The notes below the pieces were generated by a model. That model saw only the letters and a list, made by a program, of their open reading frames with translations, made no database searches and was not told the DNA's origin. Of a stretch of DNA of 64,000 nucleotides, positions 35,901 to 48,785 are shown piece after piece. Origin of the DNA: Brachypodius melanocephalos (Eukaryota; Chordata; Aves; Passeriformes; Pycnonotidae); contig VZSR01001854.1 in assembly GCA_013398615.1 (NCBI GenBank), forward strand, positions 12,605,881 to 12,669,880. The letters are read 5' to 3'. A program made the translations under genes and the position numbers. Position 1 is the stretch's first letter, and every line of letters begins with the position of its first letter.

Positions 35901-38299
35901 ATTTTCCTTCTTTCAGCCTGAGTATTGTCTTCACTCCTTTCTTTGTACCCCTTTGGGCAGAATAACACAACAATTGGATTCCCTGAGCCTCTCTTTAAGT
36001 TAAACAATCAAATTCCCAGCATCTCACTTTATACCACGTGCTCCAGCCCCTCAGCCATCTCCTTCTGGCCCCCTGCTAGATTAACTGCAGTTCTGGAGTG
36101 CTGCAAAGTCTATAGCAGCCATTGCCCTTTGATTTATTCTTGCCTCTTCCATTATCCAGCTGTGCAACTCTGAGAAGACCAAACCACAATAATTTTTCTT
36201 TTTCTCTTACCGCTTTTTTAACTCTGTCCTTTTGGGATGTGAATGCTTACAAGTAGGAATTGCTTCTACGACTTGTGTGTACCAAGTGTGTTCCAAATAC
36301 ATCAAAATTCTGTTCTCTGTTGGCTTCTGGGCATTGCCACAATAGAAAAAGCAATAATACTTATCCACAGTAAGCACAAAGGAGAAAAATATTGCAATAG
36401 GACAAAAAGAGAATTACTTAACCATAAATAAAAGCCAAAGTATGAAGTGGAGAATGATGATATTTTATTGAGCCCAGATGGTTATTTCACAGAGCCAAAG
36501 CAGAAGTCCTTAGAAGTTGGAAAACCCACCCATTTTTACTTCACTGCCTGAAGCTGCCATCATTGCACCTTCCACAGTCATTGGACAAAGATGTAGATCT
36601 TGGGAGTCACATCTCCCAGTTCCTTTACTTGGAAGTAAAGTGCTTACCAGAGTGCTCTCTGCAGGGTGGGTTTCACCAGAGACTCTCTCTGGTTTTATGC
36701 CAACTGATCTTGAAATGTTGATATTGTGTTTTTCTAAGTATAATGGCTGAAGACAAAATCAGGCTGTAGATGTGAAGTGTCTTTCAGAAGGTTCCTGTGA
36801 CTCCAGATTTTTTTAATCTCATCGTGAAAACCAAGGCCTCTCCTTTTTCAGCTGACTCACTGAATGCAGAGCAAACCCAGAGTTTCTCAAGTCCAGGCAG
36901 GATATCTGGGTAGTTATTCATGTAGTTACACAAGTGATATTGATAGTCTCATTCATGTAAACAGGTGGCCAGCTGAAGAATATAATATGGAGTGAAGGTT
37001 ACTGTTCCTCACTATATTGTTCAAGGGTAAACAAATTTTATCACTAAACGCAACCTCACCTACTTTAGTAGTCATTTGGAATTTCTATAAGTGTATTTAT
37101 TTCAAATTTCTGAGTGAAACAAGCAGAAGTTGTGTACAAATTCAAAGCACAGCGAATGAGAATATTGTTAGGTGTTCCCAATCTTTTTCTCACAAATATT
37201 TTTTCCCAATATTTTCTTTTTGTCTGAAGTGTTAAAGGAAATTTTCTCATTTCCAGTTTCTAAATGAAGTTTTGGAAGCATATTCTGTTGCTTATTTCCC
37301 AGTTTTTCAGGGTTAAAAATGGAAAAAAAAAAAGGAAGAATTGTTAGTGGAAATGCACAGGTATAGACAATTAAAATTACTGCTGATAGAAAAATGTTTG
37401 TTCACTTTCATTTTTTCCTTCTGTTTCATATGTAAAAGGTTTGGACAGTCTCCATGACTAAAGTCATAAAATAATTAAATACTCATCCTCTGTATTGGAG
37501 TTCAAAGCCCAAGTTTTTACTTTCTCTCATAGAGATGACATACATTTAAACCAGTAGATTAAAAGACATGGAAAAATAATGGAATTGTTCTGAAAAAAGG
37601 TTGAAGAGCAAAACCAAATAAACACAAAATCCAAGCAGAAAATCCCCTCCCATTGAATTTATTTGCTGTTGAGATTCTTTTGGGTGAATTCAGAAAATGA
37701 GATTCAACGTCTTCCTATTTTAAAGTTCCATGTAATAGGGTAAAAATGATCTGTGGAGTTTCTGGGTCAACTGTCTTCCTCACATTGTTTCTTGACACAA
37801 AAAAAGTACAGGATTCCTGACTTTCCTGATCTGAAAATTTTGTTTACAGATTTTTCCTTATTGTCTGGATAAAACCTGCCACCTTTTCCTTCCACAAATA
37901 AATAAAATCATCCAGCATTTTTTTCCCCTGAAACTATTTAGATTGCTCTAAAAAAATTCCACTAACATACAGCAGTCTCTTTTAAATTAGCGACTTTTAA
38001 TGCTTCTTTGGTATGCATATGATAGAGTTGCCTGGTTTATGAAATGAATAGTTCCGTGGAAACATCAAATCAGTGCTCAGTGATGGCCAAAATCCATGGT
38101 AAGTGCTTGTAAATTATTAGAGAAACAATAGGGAATAAAAGACACTGCTATGCTGCTGCCATGCAGTTCTCAAACTGTTCCTTGCCAACTTCCTCCTCTA
38201 TAAAATTTAACTGCAAAAAAGGTTATAGCAGGATTGGAAAACATATGGACACAGTCAACAGTGAAGACAAAGTGTGTGGGGAAGCCTCTGTATGAGAAC
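32954..38299. other. Unique AT-rich sequence, no gene recognised
   Basis: Contains short duplications at 33288-33312 and 34852-34897, an A/C-rich tract at 34918-34990 and a 166-codon plus frame at 35503-36003. That frame has no recognisable domain and is within what chance allows in a window this size. No LINE or LTR signature is seen. Confidence 0.45.
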
Positions 38300-38630
38300 A
38301 ACTTGACAATAATTCTTCCATTTAGGTTGGAGATGACCAAGATAATGGAAAGGGTACCAAAAAATCCTTACAAAATCAAAACTGCCCAGAGAGAGAGAGA
38401 GGATACAGGTCACTGCTTCAACCAAAAAAAACCCTAGGAGCCATCAAATAAGGCTAGTAAGTAGCAGGTTCTAACCAATCAAAGGAGAAGGTTCTTCACC
38501 CAGTGTTAAACTATAGAACCCTCTTGCTAGCTACTTGTGAGGACTGATTGTTTGCCTGGCTTTGAAGGGAGAAGGGATAGTATAGAAGAGATACATCCAT
38601 GGACTGCTAAAATACAGGGAAGTCAATTCT
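38300..38630 (+). mobile_element. Probable old CR1/L3-like LINE 3' region
   Basis: Pieces resemble the 3' part of ancient amniote CR1-type LINEs: a 'ccttacaaaatcaaaactg' segment, 'aagtagcaggttctaaccaa', 'aaggttcttcacccagtgtt', 'aaactatagaaccctcttgc', 'gaggactgattgtttgcctg' and 'catccatggactgctaaaa', in the expected order. Divergence is high, boundaries are vague and no frame survives. A (GA) run at 38388-38402 interrupts it. Confidence 0.5.
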
Positions 38631-39475
38631 GTGCTGGCAAGTTTCCTAGCTGTAATTCCTTGATGCTGGATTAGTATTTGAGGCATATATCACTGTATGT
38701 TTTCTCTATTTGTATATTCTTTCCTTGGGTATCTGAGCTGCTGATAGAGAAGGCAGAGGTATGAGGCCATCCATGCCAGTGTGGCAGTGGCCGAAGAACT
38801 CCATTTCCTGTATAAACACCCATGACCTTCAATCTTTCCTGATATCTGTGGGTTTTCTCTGCCTTCTACCAGCCACTGCCAAGGCAAACCTTTAGCCCTG
38901 GCCGAGTTCATCACATTTTGACTTTCTTTGGATTCTGCTTTATTCGTGGGTTTGTACCAGTCATGCAGAGTCTCTCTGCACACTGAATTTATGCAGCTCC
39001 AATTCATCCTCTTGCTGTAAGTGTTGTTTAGAAGCCAACTCAGAGGTTTTTACACCTGCCCCAGCTACCACTGCTGTCTGTCTGTGCTGTCTGTCTGACT
39101 GCAGGGCAGCTGAGCCTTAGCAGCATCTTAGTAGGATGCTACAGATACTGCAGGTGCCATTGGGAAGAAAGCAAAGGCAAAGGTGAAGTAAATAGGGAGG
39201 GCATTTATTGTAATCATGCCCATTTTGTGTGGTCTCACCAAGCTCAAACTAGTCCTTACTGATTGGTGCAGGGCTCTCAGAAGTGAGTGCACAGGTGCCA
39301 TCGTGTGTATTCCACATCCAAGCAGAAATTCACTCTTAGGCTTCTGTGGGCCCTGGCCAAAGCAACAACTCTAGCTGATCTCCCCAGGCCAAGAGCCATG
39401 GGTACAAACTGGCATTCAGATTTTTGTCATCAATGTGACACAAAGGCCGAAGTAACGATCACTTCCTCCATCTGG
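38631..39475. other. Unique sequence
   Basis: Moderate GC from 38750 to 39420. A 105-codon minus frame (38690-39007) has no recognised domain. There are CTGT repeats near 39072-39095. Nothing assigned. Confidence 0.45.
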
Positions 39476-39560
39476 AGTCACAGAATCATGGATTCATAGA
39501 ATAATACTGGTTGGGAGTACCTCTGCAAGTCTACTTGTCAAACACAACATTCCTCATCTT
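39476..39560 (-). mobile_element. CR1 LINE 3'-terminal scrap
   Basis: The plus strand begins 'gagtcacagaatcatggatt' and continues 'catagaataatactggttgg', the antisense of a CR1 terminus with its ATTCTATGATTCTGTGA-type end repeat. It continues as 'gagtacctctgcaagtctac', matching the antisense of the last about 60 bases. The 5' side fades quickly. Confidence 0.72.
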
Positions 39561-42124
39561 CCTGAAAAAACCCATAAATTAAAACACAGAGTTTAGGCTC
39601 CAAGGTCTCATCACTCCTCTTGGCATTTCTTACCCGCTCATGAAATTTACTTCTGGCTTGGTGTTCTGGCTTCTGTTAACATTTCTCAGGTGCACAGTGC
39701 TGCCCACACATTGCATGGCTAATCTTGTATCTAATTCAGATTTGAGAATTCATTTGAATGGTACAGCAGCCAAAGAGTTTCTGTCATAAGAAGGTTAAGG
39801 AGTGGATTGCAAAATGGTGAATGCAGAGCGTGTAATGCCCACATAGAGACAGGCTCACATCCAAGCAGAAAATACTATTAAAGAATTTTAACACAGCAAT
39901 ATTTACAGCTGTAGAAGACATAGAATATTTATTTAAAAACTATTCCAATAACAGAGAGCCAGAAAGGATGCTCTCTGGTTTCTTTATAAGAAAAAATACA
40001 AGAGGTGTTTTATAACATAAATTTATTTTTAAAGGCTCAGTAAATCACATCACATGTGGTCTAACTGTAGTCTTCATAAACTACAGATTTTCTACAAGGA
40101 TTTTGCACCACATTATATTATTTCTATCTTCTATTCCATGTTCTTTTTTACCTTTTATGATGGTTCATCTGGTGAAATTTAAACTTTTAAGTGTGTTATT
40201 TCAAATGAACCATACCAAAGCATGTTACACAATGTAATTTGCTACTTTTCTATACCATTGAAACTAGAATGAATAAAATAAATGTAAATATAAAGCATCT
40301 AATTAATTTCTGCTTTTATGTGTCTTGTGTTAGGTGATACATTGCATGAAGGTAGGATGGGGAGGCAGAATGATATTCAGGTGCAACAGATGTGCTTTGG
40401 TTCCAGTGCCATATGGAAACAGTAGTCCTAAGTTTGTCAGACAGTACTGGATTCCAAATTTTGTACAGTATTTAGCACTCATTGAGTGAAAGAGACTGCA
40501 ATTTATGGTTAAATAAGATCCCAGAAGTGTAATGAGAATTGGAAGAAATAAAAAGGGGTTAAATTGACCAGTGCTGTAAACTTGCATTTTCAGAAGATAT
40601 TATTATTCCAAAAGTAAAAATATACATTATTTAATTCTTCAAGAAAATAATAATAAACAAACCTTGCTCATGACTTTTGCCAGGTAGCTGCTGATTCCCA
40701 TTGGGAATGAGCATGAGAACAGAAGAGAACAAAAACATGTCCTGTGTGTGGTTGTATGGATGGAAAGGAGTAGAGTTTAAAGCCCCTGGTTCATTCCAAA
40801 GGACTGAAATGTAAGCCTGAATGGCTGAGTATACAGAAAAAGATGAAGTGATACTTTCAATTGCTATAGTTTCTTCATTAATAAGAAGTACCTGAGCTGT
40901 TTGTACCACAGCAAGGTTTGCTTTTGTCTTACAGACAGGAAATTTTCTATTTTCTGTTGATTCTTCCTCCAGGAGAAATGATCTAAATTATCAAGGTACT
41001 GTTTGATAGCTTACCTGCTATAGATATTTCATTGTATTTGGTCTCCAATCAGCACCTGCAGGTCTGAAAATTCTCTGGGACATCAGACTTAAACAGCAAC
41101 CAGCTAACTGCCACAACATACAGATTTATTTATTTTATTTATAGATCTATTTAGTTATTTATTTATTTTAAGTTGAAGGTATTTTGAGGAAAGCCTATCA
41201 TAAAATGAAAGGCCACACTGTACTAAAATTAATGGGTGCTGATTCTTGTCCACTTGTCTATGAACTTATATGTACACTTTGGCAAAAAAAAGACAACAGA
41301 AGAAAATTGGCTGGTAGACACAATTTTGAATTTTTAATTTAGTAATCCTGTTCAACCAGCTCAATCCAATATATACCGGCCCTCTTGGAAGGTTCCTGCC
41401 CCTTGTTCCCCTCTTATTCATTTTTAGCTCCTGTATCACACTGTCAGGGCTGCTCCAAGGAGAAAATTATCTTCAAGTTAAATTGGTTGTAAACTTTCAT
41501 GTTGATGAAAACATTAATGACATTTATCAGAAGACACTGCAACTTGACTTTGGTATACCATTACAAACTCATCCACAGTGTTATTATTTTAAAAATACAC
41601 AAATGCATTCATACATAGATGCTACTAAGTTTCATGAATAATAATTTTTATGATTCTTTTATCTTCTTTTTTTTATACTGAATGGCTTCAGGATAAGAAA
41701 TTTCCTAGATTTTTTGTTTGTTTGTTTGTTTGTTTGGGGTTTTTTGGCACAGAAGTGAGGGTATCTGACAGCCTATCTACTCAGGTGTGAAAGATGAAAA
41801 TGGTTTATAAAGAGGGCAGTTATCTCACAGAAAAATCATGTGGGATTTAGATATGCTTTTAACAGCACAATTTTACATTCTTCGTTTTGCATTCACTTGT
41901 CACATTTGTTGCACCAAGAGATGGTCTGAAAGCTCTCTTTAGCTGAGTGTGTGTTGGTTCCACATTTGGAATTTCAGACCTACCATTTTCCTTTTTTTTG
42001 TTATCAAATTATATTGTTTCTTTCCCATTTTTACACACTTCTACCACAAACAACGTTGATGGGAAGTAGCTTGAACGCCTATGGATCTGTACCTGAGAAG
42101 GGTAGCAGAATCCAGCGAGGCTAC
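39561..42124. other. Unique AT-rich sequence with simple repeats
   Basis: ATTT-type simple sequence at 41124-41170 and a (TTTG)n run at 41712-41735. No gene or larger repeat recognised. Confidence 0.45.
41712..41735. repeat. (TTTG)n microsatellite
   Basis: About five to six units of TTTG, followed by a G4T6 stretch. Short and unremarkable. Confidence 0.85.
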
Positions 42125-42949
42125 CATTCAGTAGAACTTGACAGAGTTCAGAGAGGGTCTGGAACGAACCTTAAAAGATCCAACAAGTCCTGTACCTGGG
42201 AAGAAGAAGAAATTTCTTGCAGCAGTACAGGCTGGTGGTGTTCTGGGTGGGGGAATAGCTTTGCTGGAATGGGAGTTTTGGTAGAACAAGCTGAACATGA
42301 GCCAGCAGTGTGCTCTGGCAGACAAACAGGTCAACCCTACCAAGGAGTGTATTAATAGGAGTGTAGATGTCACATTGAGGAAAATTGCTGTTCCTTGCTG
42401 CTCAGCCTTCATCAGCCTGCATCCCAAAATCTGCACTCAGCCTTGGGCCCGACTTCTGTGAGGAAGACCTTGGCAAGCTGGAACATTCTGCAGAGGCCAC
42501 CTGATCAGTCAAGAGACTGGAGCATCTGCTCTGGGAGGAGAGACTAAGGGAACAGAGCCTGTCAGCCTGGAGAGAAGGCAGCCTGGGGTGGGTCACATGC
42601 CTAACAGCAGCCTTCTAAAACCTGCAAGGATGTCATCAAGAAGATGGAAGAAGGCTTTCCACAAATGTGTGTGCCAGTGGGATTAGACAAGGTGTGTAAG
42701 TTGAAAGAACAGGGATTCAGACTGGATAGGAGGTACTTTTCCAGCATGAAGATGGATCATCATCATGGTGGATCAAGTCCCGTAGAGATGTTATACAATC
42801 TTCATTCTTAGATATTTTCAAGGCCACTCTGGGTAAAGTCTTAAATAACCTGTTCTGACCACACAATTGATGCTTTTTCAAATAATATGTGAGACCGGAC
42901 AACCTCCTGAGGTCACTCTTGACCAGAATTTTTCTATCATCCTATGATC
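42125..42949 (+). mobile_element. CR1 LINE 3' copy, about 0.8 kb
   Basis: Plus-strand CR1 segments in order: 'aacaagtcctgtacctggga' (matching the block before the LHLG motif), 'agcagtacaggctggtggtg', 'gaacatgagccagcagtgtg', 'ctctggcagacaaacaggtc', then a diverged ORF2 C-terminus ('tcagcctggagagaaggcag'), and the 3' end ('ctcctgaggtcactcttgac', 'tttttctatcatcctatgat'). The reading frame is destroyed. The 42360-42480 segment is much diverged. Confidence 0.86.
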
Positions 42950-44370
42950 AGCATATAAACCATCCTGAATTTGCAGAAGTGCAAATAAGTATTTTTCCCC
43001 CAATATTGGCACTATTCTAAATATGGCTATTAACACTATGCAAATAATTAATTTCCTTTTGCATAAAATTTTTCCCTGCATAATTAGCTTCAGAGACTTT
43101 GTAACTCTTGGTCTATATAAAATAAACTATACTCACTACTTTTTCCATGTGCATTTAGTAACAGCATTACAAAAACTATTACAATTAATTCCTGTGAATC
43201 TATTTTTACAAACTGCTGTAGCTTCTGTTCTCCAAGAATGATCCACAATTTTTAATTATATTTGGCAGAGAAGGAAAATTGGTTTTGTGTTTACAGGCAT
43301 TCTGGAGGAAATGAAATGTATTATTCAGTTCAACATCTAATGCTTAATGATGGAACAGCAAGTTTTTTTTTTTTTTTTTTTTTTTCTTTTTTTCTTTTTT
43401 GTTTGATTTGGTTTTTAGGTTTTTGGGTTTTTTTTTTTTGAGAGGATTTTAACACATACATATCTCTCTCTAAAAAAAATTTCCTACCCAGATCCTATAG
43501 CTACAATGGGAGAAGAAGGTAAAACTTTCAGTATCATACTAGGCAATTCTACTTAAATTATCAAACTTGAGTGTTCATTAATTAAAAAACATGTAATTAA
43601 AAGAAAAAATGGTAAACCTATTGGTTATGATATTCATTTAGAAGACTGTACATACAAATGTCAGTACTTATTCCAGAGGTGTTACTTTATAGAAGGTGGG
43701 TCAGATTCATCAAAAGAAATGAGTAGCACCATTCTCCCCCAGAAAAAAAAATGTTGGCCATTAAAATGTCTTTTAGGAATGTTGCAGATGTAAGAGGATG
43801 TCCTTAGAAGAAATCATGAAACTGGAAGGTGGGTCTTCTAGTGTATGCTCTGATTCTCGACTTGCCAGCAGACACCAGCTCTTCTGTTTGCACTGCTTTT
43901 TTGCTTCACTTATTATTTTTCTTATTAGATCTCTCAGACTTTTAAAATCCCATCCCAAGTAATTTATCTCTGGAAGTTATTTTAACCATCATTTTTAAAC
44001 ACTAGTGCAATCCCAACATAGAAAAAAATATACAAATAGACCCAAGCTAATTTCTAAAACATAAGCTCAGGAAACTAATTTGAAACAAGGGAGATTGGAC
44101 AAAAAGTTTCTAAGGCAGATCTTTGATTTGCCAATATAGTTTTGTTCAATTTTATCCTAAAACACAATTACATTTCAGTAAAATCCCATATTTTAATACC
44201 TTCTATTAAAAAGCTAGTTCTTTTATGGCATATTACCTCATACTCAAAACTGTGTTTCTCTTTGGGAGCGACAGAAAGTCTGCACAAGATGATCAGGCAA
44301 TGACATATTTATAATGGCTGTAACTTTCAGGTGAGACATCAAAGACTCTCAGAGCAGTTAGAAATGTAAG
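42950..44370. other. Unique AT-rich sequence
   Basis: Contains the T-rich run 43363-43440. No gene recognised. Confidence 0.5.
43363..43440. repeat. T-rich homopolymer cluster
   Basis: T23 followed by T7, T6, TTTG/TTTAGG interruptions and T12. It could be the reversed poly(A) tail of an unidentified insertion, but the flanks show no recognisable element. Confidence 0.85.
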
Positions 44371-44932
44371 CACAAGGTGGGTTGACTCCCATCAGCAGCT
44401 AAGCACCATCCTGTTGCTTGCTCACACCACACCAGTGGGATGAGGGAGAAAATCTTACAGGTGAAAGCAAGAAAAACTTGTGAGTTTAAATAAAGACAGT
44501 TTAGTAAGTGAAGTAAAAAGAAGAGAACAAGTGCTGCACAGGCAATTACTCAGCATCTTGGAATTGTCATGTCGATTCCCAGCCACTCTTTAATCAGTTT
44601 GGAAAAACTCTTACACACACACACACAAGTCTGAACACAATATTATGTGTTGTGGAATATGGTCAACCAGAGTCAGCTGTCCTGCCTGTCCCCCCTCCCA
44701 AGCTCTTCTCTTCCACAGGATCCCAGTCTACTCAGAGTCTAAGCAGCAGAGGAAGCCTTGATGCTGTGCAAGCACTGCTCAGTATGTGCTAGAGCCTTCA
44801 AACCTGTGCAATGAACTCCATCAGTTCTGAAGAGGTTGACACATGTGACTAGCTATTTTAATGAAAAATATTCCAAGATGTTCCAGGGCGGGGATCATTT
44901 CTATGAAGAAGCTGTCCTGGCAGAAATAACTT
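44371..44932 (-). mobile_element. Diverged solo LTR of an ERVL-like avian retrovirus
   Basis: The plus strand is the antisense of the LTR family at 50213-50794: 'gggttgactcccatcagcag', 'ctaagcaccatcctgttgct', 'caccagtgggatgagggaga', 'aacttgtgagtttaaataaa', 'gacagtttagtaagtgaagt', 'gtcaaccagagtcagctgtc', 'gcaagcactgctcagtatgt' and a decayed start near 'tatgaagaagctgtcctggc'. There is no internal retroviral sequence. The polyadenylation signal is altered and an (AC)8 run has grown inside (44612-44628). It is clearly older than the 50213 copy. Confidence 0.82.
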
Positions 44933-46974
44933 CAATCATGCTGAAATACAACAAATACTTTAAGAAAGAAAACCCAAAAGTATATACATAGACATTTTCA
45001 GAAGCTCTATGCAAAATATTTGCCATAATGCACAAAAGAAAGTAAAACATTTAATACCATGCACAATTTACACTTAACCCAGTTTCACTGATCATTCTTT
45101 AAAGCAGAAAGAAACTATGGATTTTATGTAAATAAAAATCCACCCTCAGTACATAAGCAATAACTGTGAGTACTCACTGGAGGATTACTTGTAGTACAGG
45201 GAGGACATTCAAAAATGAAAACTAACTCATGAAGTATTGATAACTTGATATCAAATACCAAGAAGAAACATGATAAGAGGGAAGCAGGTATTTTTTCTTT
45301 GAAGAACTACATCATTCTAAGCTCTATATCTTTTTTTTATCATTTTTCTGTCATTCTATCTGTGATAATGATGGCAGAGATGTACTACTGGTGTCCCTCC
45401 TAAAGCTTACACTACCTACATTCACAAACGACGGAATTCTAGGGTAGGGTTTTTTTAACACTGTTCTATTCAGCAAAATATTTCAGAGTCCTGCATGTGA
45501 AGTGACATGACGCAAACATCAGAAGTGAACCCATTAGCAAAAGGAATCAGCCATTACTTGATAATCACTAAGCAGTGCTATGCAATTCTCAAGTGGCCAT
45601 AAAGCACACTCCCTTGCTGTAGATGAAGAAAGGCAATCATAATTTCCCTGAACAAAGTAGCTGGTTATCTGTGAGTGCCTGCCTAGAACTCTCAAATAGA
45701 AGGAAATGTTCCCTCTATTGTGTCTATGTGCTTTGAACAAAGATTTGAGGCTTCAAACGCACCAAAACCCAGGTGGCTAAATTGCTACCTCAAACCCCAA
45801 TCTTCCTTTATTATTTTTACAACTGGATATGGAAGTCTATTTTGAACAGAGCTTTCCAGACTTCCAGACTTGCAATGGGACTGTGATCATGTATCACATA
45901 ATGTTGATGTAGAGTCTAGAGCTTGGCTGTCACTTCAGAAGTTACCTTTTATTTACACACCTTTTATCATAGGCTTCAAGGGTTCTTTCTTCAATTAAAG
46001 AAATCTAATGTCATCACAATCAGCGTAATTCAGCATTTGAATTGAATTCTTGGTGTCAGTTCCTGATTTCAACACTCAGGTATAATGTCCAAACGTGAAG
46101 TTCCTCAGAGTGTCAGCTTTGTTATTGACACCCACAAAAAATGACCGAGGCAAACGTGAAACCAGAATGACAAAATATCACATCAGCTTTTCATGATGAT
46201 GCATTCTTGTTTAGGAACTCTTTGTCTGTCCAGAAGTGAAACAGAGACATTATTTGTTACACATACACATTTTTTTATACAGAAGCACAGAAGAATTTCT
46301 CTGGTTGTACTCTGTGTGAGTCAGCAACTGCACTAATAATATTGTACCTTTATCAATAAAGATTCTTGTCATTGTAATGCATGTGATTCCCATATGCAAA
46401 TACTATCCACAACCATCTCAGAAGGTTTGGTCCACATTTACTGCCCTCTAAGCATTCGTCTGGAGCTGGAGATGTCAGCTCCATTGTTCCTAGAGGGGGG
46501 ATAGTTTGAAGTTAGCCGCTGGCCTTGTAAGGCCACTCATCTCAAACTGCATTAGCATTAAAAGGGTAGGAAAGGGGTTGAAAAGGTTTATTTCAAATAA
46601 TCACACAATGCCACACCTGAAGAAATTAAACAAAACAAAAAGCTTATGCAAAAAGCTGCCTGTCCTACTTCCCACTACTGCCTTTTTACTTATTTCATTC
46701 TTGAATGTAAAATCTAATGCTAATGTAACCACCTCGAGTACTAAGTTGGGCTCTGAGAAAATGATGTGATTCTCCCGTGAGTGAAATTAAGACATACCAC
46801 TTTTAAAAAATAAGGATTCACAATGGTGTTACTTCTTTCCACAGTTCAGGGGAAAAAATCATGTTTGCAGATAATTTTAAATTGCTGTTCAGTTTCCAAG
46901 CAGTCTGTTTCATCAGAGTGAAAAAAATACTAAATCTAAAACCACCTCCTCACCCAAATTTCTCTAAAAGCCTA
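44933..46974. other. Unique AT-rich sequence
   Basis: No gene or repeat recognised. It contains a SOX/OCT-like motif pair at 46370-46401. Confidence 0.45.
46370..46401. promoter_or_regulatory. Candidate SOX/OCT composite motif plus second octamer
   Basis: CATTGTAATGCATG (46370-46383) resembles the composite SOX-POU element, with CATTGT as the SOX half and ATGCATG as an imperfect octamer half. Ten bases further is an exact ATGCAAAT octamer (46394-46401). Motif matches alone are weak evidence, because such words occur by chance in AT-rich DNA. Confidence 0.3.
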
Positions 46975-47302
46975 AATAGCTTTTAGACAAGAAGAAAAGC
47001 CTTGAGATGATGTAATTGCTGTGTTCTTCTACCCAAAGGGGTGCTAAGAGGAAATAGAGTGAGACTTTTCTTAGAGATGCATGAAGTAAAGAGTGAAGAT
47101 AATACTGAGACTGAAAAAAGGGAAATTCCAAGCAGACAGAAGGAAAAATTCAACCGTCTGAGCACTGTCACAGGCTGTCCAGAGAGAAAGGGCAATCTCC
47201 CTGCTTAGAATTTTTCAAAACATTTCATGAATAAATTCCTGAGCAAGACCTAGCTTTGAAGTCCATCCTGCCTGAAGCAAGATCTAGAGTCCAGATGACA
47301 CT
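46975..47302 (+). mobile_element. CR1 LINE 3'-end copy
   Basis: Diverged but ordered CR1 segments: a 'gaagaaaagccttgagatga' segment, 'gcactgtcacaggctgtcca', 'aatttttcaaaacatttcat', 'cctgagcaagacctagcttt', 'gaagtccatcctgcctgaag', then 'agagtccagatgaca'. The terminal repeat is lost. Strong divergence suggests an old insertion. Confidence 0.75.
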
Positions 47303-48454
47303 ATTTATTTACTGTGGGATTTTGGCTAGAAGAACGTTCATACCATTACCTTAAATTCTAGGTGTGGTAGGGAAGAAAAATAACTCTATTTCCAGCAGAA
47401 CCAGGGGAAAACACAAGGCACTTTGGGAGCGAAACAGCTCTACACATTTGCTTACCCTCCACTGTCTTTTATTGCCATGGTATTTCAATTCATTACAAAC
47501 ATGAATGTTTTTACCTCTTACTAGCCAAATATAACATTATCACCGCTTCCCAGACAGTGAATTAAACACGCAAAGCAAAGCCTTAATTATCTTGGCCAAG
47601 GGTCAAATGCAGAAGCTATAGCAAATTCAAGAGCAGAAACAGGTCTTCTAAATACTATCCTAGAGCCTTAATTTTAAGTATTGTTTAAAAATGATTTATT
47701 TAAACTATTACCACAAAATGGTGAAGTAGTACCTGAGGTCACAAAGCATAAAAAGTACTGTTTGGTTCCTACTTCAGGCCTTGTAGCATAAAAATGTGTT
47801 ATTTATGCTGGTAATGTGATTTAATTTGAAAGCTAATACACCTTAGCAAGGCCTAACCTGAATCCAAATAATCCTGCTGACTCTATTCCAGTACAGGCAA
47901 CAAGTAAAAATCAGATGTAACATTTACAATATTAAAATATTTACACTGTTTGCAAGGAACTTCTGCATGAAGCTCAATACTGAGTGGTGGACCAATTAGC
48001 ACCTATAAATATTTTATTAATGTCCATACTTTGGAACAAATTTGGAATGAGAACTTAGCCCCTGTTACCTGGTCATAACTGATAAGACAGGCAGGCATTC
48101 TGTAGCAATTTTTCACCAGTATACCATGGATGAAATGACAATAAACTAAACAAATTGGAAGTGGGAGAAAAAAAAAGAAGAAAAAACCAAAATTTAAAGG
48201 GTTAGAAATAATTTTCCAAGAAAAATGACTAATTAGTTAACTTGCAGAAATTCAAACTCCTATTTAGGTTTATTTTGACTAGAGAAAGAAGCCTAATCAA
48301 TAAAAAACAAAGAAAAATGAAAGATAGTTGCGTAGCTTTTCCATTTTTTCATTAAAAAATTGCAATTTTGTATTTCCTTTCAAACAGAAGTTTTCCAACA
48401 TTTTTGTCCCTTAAGTGACAAATCAACTGAAGCCTATCTTCCTTGGGAAAGGCA
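47303..48454. other. Unique AT-rich sequence
   Basis: Nothing recognised. Confidence 0.5.
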
Positions 48455-48785
48455 TCACATCCCCCACAATATCGCTGTGTTCCTCCTGTGTCCCAACAGA
48501 AGGCATCCGCACCAGCACATTCCCACCATCCCTGCTTCCTTCCCCTTGCCTGCTGCCCTGGCAGAGCTCTCAGCCCCTTCTGTCCCCCTTGGCCACCAGA
48601 AAAGCCCGACAGGTTGGTTCTTCCTGTGCCCTTCAGACCCAGCAGCACACAGAGGCGCCCAGTGCCTCCGCCACGAGGAGCACACCCCAGCTCCAGCTGG
48701 TGCCTCTCTGCTCACCCCTCCCCAAGATTCACAACACTGGAAACATCTGTCTTTGGTAGCTCTTCCATCCTGTCAAGCCAAGGTT
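48455..48785. other. Isolated GC-rich block with splice-like edges
   Basis: About 330 bases of C-rich sequence set in very AT-rich DNA. Frames of 114, 163 and 114 codons cover it on the plus strand, and 98 and 86 codons on the minus. A good acceptor-like TTCCTCCTGTGTCCCAACAG ends at 48500, and a moderate donor-like CAAG|GTTAGA lies at about 48778-48787. The encoded peptides are Pro/Ser/His-rich without known motifs. It could be a lncRNA exon, an eroded retroelement or a conserved GC-rich element. Confidence 0.3.

Noticed and set aside
35503..36003. 166-codon plus-strand frame as a possible exon or gene
   Set aside because: It has no domain, no convincing splice sites and ordinary intergenic composition. 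By a rough estimate (stop frequency about 6% per codon), a frame of this length is expected about once in few such windows.
42128..42436. 102-codon minus frame and 134-codon plus frame near 42 kb
   Set aside because: Both overlap a diverged CR1 copy and reflect its composition.
44612..44628. (AC)8 run as an independent feature
   Set aside because: It is short and lies inside the LTR at 44371-44932, so it is described there.
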